Source of the DNA: Clostridia bacterium
GTDB taxonomy: Bacteria > Bacillota > Clostridia > Oscillospirales > Acutalibacteraceae
DNA length: 64,000 nucleotides
Assembly: GCA_017522225.1 (NCBI GenBank)
Contig: JAFWZR010000013.1
Location: forward strand, 141,419 to 205,418
Direction: 5' to 3'
Below the pieces are notes generated by a model that ran no database searches, had not been told where the DNA came from, and saw nothing but the letters and a program-made list of their open reading frames with translations. Below are positions 60,708-64,000 of this stretch, one piece after another. Every line of letters begins with the position of its first letter. Positions within the stretch are counted from its first letter, which is position 1. The translations under genes were made by a program, and so were the position numbers.

Positions 60708-61251
60708 AAACAAAATCCTCCTTCTCAAGTTCTTCTTTGAGAGCCTGTCTTGCCCTCGAAACAAGAGTTTCAATGTTGTGGACTTTTTTCTTCATCACGG
60801 TCGCCGTTTCTTTGTTGCTGAAATCTTCAAAATAAGTCAGCCACAAAACCTGTCTGTATTCAGGTTTAAGTCTGCACATTGCACGGTGTACCGTTATCTT
60901 GCGTTCTTCACGAAGAAATTTATTTTCAAAAATTGCTTCTTCATCCGTCATTTCCCTAATTTCATCAATCGGAAATTCCTTTTGTTTTGAACGTTTTTTC
61001 AGATAATCAACCGCAACATTCCTGCCGATTGTATAAAGCCATGTTTTGAAGCTTGATTTGCCCGAAAGCCTCGGCTTACGGATCACGATTTTAACAAAAG
61101 TATCTTCTACAAGCTCTTCGGCGATATATAAGTCACAGACAAAGCCGTTCAGATAAAAAATCAGTCCGTCTTTGTAGTCGCGTATAATTTCCACAAATCC
61201 GCTCTCGTCACCGTCAAGAAAACGGTAGTAGCTACTTACACCGTTATCCAT
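60694..61251 (-). CDS. RNA polymerase sigma factor, ECF type
   Basis: 185 aa. Region 2 (ELVEDTFVKIVIRKPRLSGKSSFKTWLYTIGRNVAVDYLKKR) and region 4 (HRAMCRLKPEYRQVLWLTYFEDFSNKETATVMKKKVHNIETLVSRARQAL) are clear, with no region 1.1 or 3. ATG at 61251 is 7 nt after AAGGAG; the ATG two codons earlier is too close. It is followed by the overlapping putative anti-sigma gene. The promoter that fits is a SigA one, so autoregulation is not evident. Confidence 0.93.
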   Translation of the reverse strand: MDNGVSSYYRFLDGDESGFVEIIRDYKDGLIFYLNGFVCDLYIAEELVEDTFVKIVIRKPRLSGKSSFKTWLYTIGRNVAVDYLKKRSKQKEFPIDEIREMTDEEAIFENKFLREERKITVHRAMCRLKPEYRQVLWLTYFEDFSNKETATVMKKKVHNIETLVSRARQALKEELEKEDFVYEEL

Positions 61252-61322
61252 CGGCATTCTCCTTTCCGAAAGAATTATCCTTTCACTTATTAGACTGATA
61301 TGAAACTAAAAACCTCACAGTA

Positions 61323-61351
61323 ATTATACCGACTTTTTCAATAAACTTCAA
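61323..61351 (-). promoter_or_regulatory. Promoter of the sigma/anti-sigma operon
   Basis: Minus strand TTGAAG (61346-61351), 17-bp spacer, TATAAT (61323-61328), leaving a leader of about 65 nt. Confidence 0.7.
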
Positions 61352-61378
61352 TTTTAATCTTATCTCTTTCACTACAAC

Positions 61379-61404
61379 AAAAAAGCACCCGAAGGTGCTT
61401 TTTT
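61379..61404 (-). terminator. Terminator of the esterase gene
   Basis: An 11-bp stem AAAAAAGCACC / GGTGCTTTTTT with loop CGAA; both sides carry A/T runs. Confidence 0.85.
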
Positions 61405-61431
61405 GAGTATTCGGTTTTAAACCAATTAAAA

Positions 61432-62493
61432 TCACACAAACCCGAGGAGTCTCTGGAATATGTTTGCAATTTTAAACAACAAATTCTTCAAAGGTATAAA
61501 AATCATTTCCAATATGCTCACCTGAGCGTTATCGTCGGCACTTGTGCCGTCAAAGTCCGAATGTGTATTGCACATCCAGGAAATCATACCGTTCTCACCC
61601 TCGATTTTTACGGTTTTGCCCTTACCGTTAACCGTTGTCACATTGGGGTAAACCGAGCCGTCTACCGTAAAGAAATCATACATTATCGTTGTGTACAGAC
61701 GGTGGTTGGAGTCGCCCTTAGTGCCGTCGGGGTTGAGAACCTCATCAAAGGTCGAAAGACGGCAGTTTTCAGGTATGAAGCTGTAGTCACAGATTTTTTC
61801 CCACTGAGGCATCGTATTCAAAGGGTAGCTTATAATCGGGTCAAGTCTGCTTGCAAACACCCAGACAGAAACATCCGCCACTCTCGCAATATCTTCATTG
61901 CTTCGTGTTCCTGTTGCGGCGAGAGGGTAAATTCCTGCAAAGTATTCGGGATAAGCAATTGCAAGATCCCAGGTCATTTCACCGCCTGCCGAAGAGCCGC
62001 CGACGAAAATTCTTGTTGTGTCAACATTAGCTGAATGCTCCTCGATAAAGCAATCAATAAGCGTACGCAAAGGGTCAACAAAGGATGAGTTCCAATACTG
62101 CAGCTCGTCCTCGGGACATCGGGGCAGAAGAATGTATGCACCGCCCGTGTCCTTCCATCTTGTCTGAAGCTCATTGGATGCCCAGGTTGCCATTGTGCTG
62201 TCTGCAAGCTGTGAGCCTTCATAAGAGCCGTGACCGATGCCGTGCAGATAAATTACAACAGGATATTTTTCGCTGTCATTTTTACCTGCAGGTGAATAGT
62301 AGCAATAATCAAGAGCATAACCGTCACATTCATCTGCAACTCCGCTCTCAAACTGTCCGCGCAGAGCCTCAAGACCTGCTGACAGCGGTAAAGCCTTCTT
62401 TGTTTTGTCTGCCGCATTCACATTCATTGCGAGCGGTACAAGAAAAACACACAAAGCCATAAGGATGCAAAAAGCTTTTTTCATAATGTTCAT
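61432..62493 (-). CDS. Secreted alpha/beta-hydrolase (esterase, PHB-depolymerase-like)
   Basis: 353 aa. Signal peptide IMKKAFCILMALCVFLVPLA ending near NVNAA. The hydrolase domain has PVVIYLHGIGHGSYEG (oxyanion), RIFVGGSSAGGEMTWDLAIAYPEYFAGI with the nucleophile serine in GSSAGG, a late aspartate in FASRLDP and histidine in SNHRLY. It resembles polyhydroxybutyrate depolymerase-like and carbohydrate esterases such as feruloyl esterases. The substrate is unknown; an acylated polysaccharide would fit the window. The C-terminal hydrophobic helix (about 330-350) may hold it at the surface. ATG at 62493 follows GAGGTG. Confidence 0.85.
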   Translation of the reverse strand: MNIMKKAFCILMALCVFLVPLAMNVNAADKTKKALPLSAGLEALRGQFESGVADECDGYALDYCYYSPAGKNDSEKYPVVIYLHGIGHGSYEGSQLADSTMATWASNELQTRWKDTGGAYILLPRCPEDELQYWNSSFVDPLRTLIDCFIEEHSANVDTTRIFVGGSSAGGEMTWDLAIAYPEYFAGIYPLAATGTRSNEDIARVADVSVWVFASRLDPIISYPLNTMPQWEKICDYSFIPENCRLSTFDEVLNPDGTKGDSNHRLYTTIMYDFFTVDGSVYPNVTTVNGKGKTVKIEGENGMISWMCNTHSDFDGTSADDNAQVSILEMIFIPLKNLLFKIANIFQRLLGFV

Positions 62494-62677
62494 ATCAATC
62501 ACCTCGTTTTTTCAGTATCATTCTACCTCATATCTGTTATTTTTCAATCGACAATTTTTCAATTATGTGTTGTTTTTGTTCCATTCACAGACAAGATAAC
62601 CATATTGTAAAGAGCATCTTTCGTCATTTTGTCAAAAAAACGACTAAAAAAAGTGTTGCATTTTACCATTAAAAACA

Positions 62678-62706
62678 TTGATATTCAAATTTCGATGTGA
62701 TATAAT
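62678..62706 (+). promoter_or_regulatory. guaA promoter
   Basis: TTGATA (62678-62683), 17-bp spacer, TATAAT (62701-62706) preceded by TGA, a full extended -10. A small hairpin CGAGCT / AGCTCG (62729-62744) lies in the leader. No purine riboswitch pattern was seen. Confidence 0.85.
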
Positions 62707-62772
62707 TCTCTTTAATTTAAAACAGTTCCGAGCTTAAAAGCTCGACAAATTATATTACAGGAGGTCAGTATT

Positions 62773-63774
62773 ATGGATCAGAACAAAAGACCGGACAGCA
62801 TGGAAAGAATCACCACCCTCGCACTTGCTCAGACATTTATCGACGAGCAGGTAAAGGCTGTGCAGGAGCAGGTCGGCGACAAGAAGGTTCTTCTTGCACT
62901 TTCAGGCGGCGTTGACTCATCAGTCGTTGCAGCATTGCTTATCAAGGCAATCGGCAAGCAGCTTGTTTGCGTTCACGTTAACCACGGACTTATGCGTAAG
63001 GGTGAAAGTGAAAATGTTATCGAAGTTTTCAAAAACGGACTTGATGCTAACCTTATTTATGTTGATGCAACAGACCGTTTCCTTGACCTTCTTGCAGGTG
63101 TAAGCGATCCCGAGAAAAAGCGTAAGATAATCGGTGCAGAATTCATCAAGGTTTTCGATGAAGAATCAGCAAAACTTGACGGAATTTCATTTCTCGCTCA
63201 GGGTACAATTTACCCCGACATCCTCGAAAGCATCAAGCAGGCAAAGGGCAAAAAGGCTGTTAAGTCACACCACAATGTAGGCGGACTCCCCGAGGATATG
63301 GAAATGCAGCTTGTTGAGCCGATCAAACTCCTCTTCAAGGACGAAGTCAGAGTTGTCGGTGAAGCACTCGGTCTTCCCCACGCTATGGTATACCGTCAGC
63401 CGTTCCCGGGTCCCGGACTTGGTGTACGTTGCCTCGGTGCTATCACACGCGACAGACTCCACGCTCTCCGCGAGGCAGACGCAATTCTCCGTGAGGAGTT
63501 TGACAACTGCGGTCTTGCTGAGAAGGTATGGCAGTATTTCGTAGCAATCCCCGATGTCAAGAGCGTTGGCGTTAAGGACGAAAGCCGTTACGAGGGTTGG
63601 CCCGCAATCATCCGTGCTGTTAACACAACAGATGCTATGACCGCAACAATCGAAGAAATCCCCTACCCCGTACTCCACAAGATTACAGCAAGAATCACAA
63701 ACGAGGTAGATGGCATCAACCGTGTCCTCTTCGACCTCACTCCCAAGCCGACAGGCACGATTGAGTGGGAATGA
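62773..63774 (+). CDS. guaA: GMP synthase, stand-alone ATP-pyrophosphatase subunit
   Basis: 333 aa, covering only the second part of ordinary GuaA: the PP-loop ATPase domain (LLALSGGVDSSVVAALL, VCVHVNHGLMRKGES, LAQGTIYPDILES, HHNVGGLPEDM) and the dimerisation domain (RQPFPGPGLGVRCLG, VNEVDGINRVLFDLT-type end, PTGTIEWE). It adenylates XMP and aminates it to GMP. The glutamine amidotransferase half, fused in most bacteria (about 510 aa), is absent upstream. The ATG has a strong AGGAGGT ribosome site and its own promoter, so it is not a truncated gene. It may use a separate amidotransferase subunit, as in archaea, or free ammonia. Confidence 0.94.
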   Translation: MDQNKRPDSMERITTLALAQTFIDEQVKAVQEQVGDKKVLLALSGGVDSSVVAALLIKAIGKQLVCVHVNHGLMRKGESENVIEVFKNGLDANLIYVDATDRFLDLLAGVSDPEKKRKIIGAEFIKVFDEESAKLDGISFLAQGTIYPDILESIKQAKGKKAVKSHHNVGGLPEDMEMQLVEPIKLLFKDEVRVVGEALGLPHAMVYRQPFPGPGLGVRCLGAITRDRLHALREADAILREEFDNCGLAEKVWQYFVAIPDVKSVGVKDESRYEGWPAIIRAVNTTDAMTATIEEIPYPVLHKITARITNEVDGINRVLFDLTPKPTGTIEWE

Positions 63775-63784
63775 CCCACGGTAT

Positions 63785-63817
63785 CCGAAAAAGCTTTGAT
63801 ATATAAGGGTTTTTCGG
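63785..63817 (+). other. Hairpin just after guaA
   Basis: An 8-bp stem CCGAAAAA / TTTTTCGG with a 17-nt loop. It has no T-run and is not the main terminator. Confidence 0.4.
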
Positions 63818-63888
63818 CTCTCCAAAGGCTTCCTGCGGACAAATTGAGGACATGGCTCCTTTAGGGAGAATAATGTCAAAGCGTTATT

Positions 63889-63937
63889 CGCTCTCAAATC
63901 TAACTGTTTTTGGTTGGATTTGAGAGCGTTTTTTATT
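63889..63937 (+). terminator. Terminator downstream of guaA
   Basis: A 12-bp stem CGCTCTCAAATC / GATTTGAGAGCG followed by TTTTTT. Between the guaA stop and the window end no gene is visible on either strand. Confidence 0.82.
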
Positions 63938-64000
63938 CTTTATCCACCCATTTCTCTCACGTCTCTGGCAAGCGCCAAAATAAAAAAATTCTCATTGAGG

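Noticed and set aside
62530-62640. SigA promoter for the secreted esterase gene
   Set aside because: A TTGACA exists on the minus strand, but the only TACAAT lies 20 bp away; spacing is too long to call.
63818-64000. Gene or mobile-element remnant at the right edge
   Set aside because: No open frame with a start signal or known terminal repeats; only hairpins and the guaA terminator are visible.

Overview
The window looks like a chromosomal segment of a gut-associated Clostridia bacterium, probably of the Ruminococcus/Oscillospiraceae type. Evidence: a PolC-type replicative polymerase, a MecA-like adaptor, consensus SigA promoters (TTGACA/TATAAT, 17-bp spacers) with strong GGAGG ribosome sites, a secreted CotH protein ending in a type I dockerin, a bile-salt-hydrolase-type enzyme, and host- or plant-glycan genes (GH2, GH89-like, GH13, L-fucose catabolism). 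No rRNA, tRNA, insertion sequence, prophage or CRISPR array was seen. I identified everything by reading motifs; no database search was run, and organism and family names rest on recognition.

Layout. 1-900 (-): a glycyl radical enzyme activase and the start of its probable partner enzyme, behind a promoter that carries a perfect palindrome. 1079-5299 (+): arginine operon argC-argJ-argB-argD, with an ARG box over its -10. 5370-6344 (+): choloylglycine hydrolase. 18426 back to 6382 (-): pyrH-frr-uppS-cdsA-dxr-rseP-ispG-polC, then a degenerate HisI-like gene and an M20 peptidase. 18591-28556: GH89-like protein, GH2 beta-galactosidase, DUF1846 protein, iron alcohol dehydrogenase, ABC exporter. 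28604-33703 (-): small membrane protein and a tight operon of membrane protein, GH13 enzyme, LCP-like protein and purple-acid-phosphatase-like protein. 33784-38443: mecA-like, rpe, CotH-dockerin. 38581-42091: TetR regulator, GPH-type MFS transporter, MATE transporter.

42375-45084 (+): nifS-nifU-mnmA, i.e. cysteine desulfurase, Fe-S scaffold and tRNA thiolase, linking sulfur transfer to Fe-S assembly and tRNA modification. 45127-45312: a structured noncoding repeat element. 49266 back to 45310 (-): metallophosphoesterase, a 598-aa protein of unknown function, and a protein resembling a GH38 alpha-mannosidase without its catalytic residues. 50486-49368 (-): GT4 glycosyltransferase. 54338 back to 50592 (-): fucU, a frameshifted sugar kinase, fucI. 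54490-56968 (+): comM, then a TPP riboswitch with terminator and the thiamine transporter thiT. 59669 back to 57012 (-): membrane-tailed metallophosphoesterase, nitroreductase, acyltransferase, DUF4177. 61251-59754 (-): sigma factor with overlapping putative anti-sigma gene. 62493-61432 (-): secreted esterase. 62773-63774 (+): a stand-alone GMP synthase ATP-pyrophosphatase subunit.

I did not find a clear-cut undescribed defence or mobile system. The best leads are PolC without its built-in proofreading domain, the operon at 45310-49266 with the GH38-like pseudoenzyme, the hairpin/direct-repeat element beside it, the degenerate HisI homologue next to polC, and the stand-alone GMP synthase subunit.
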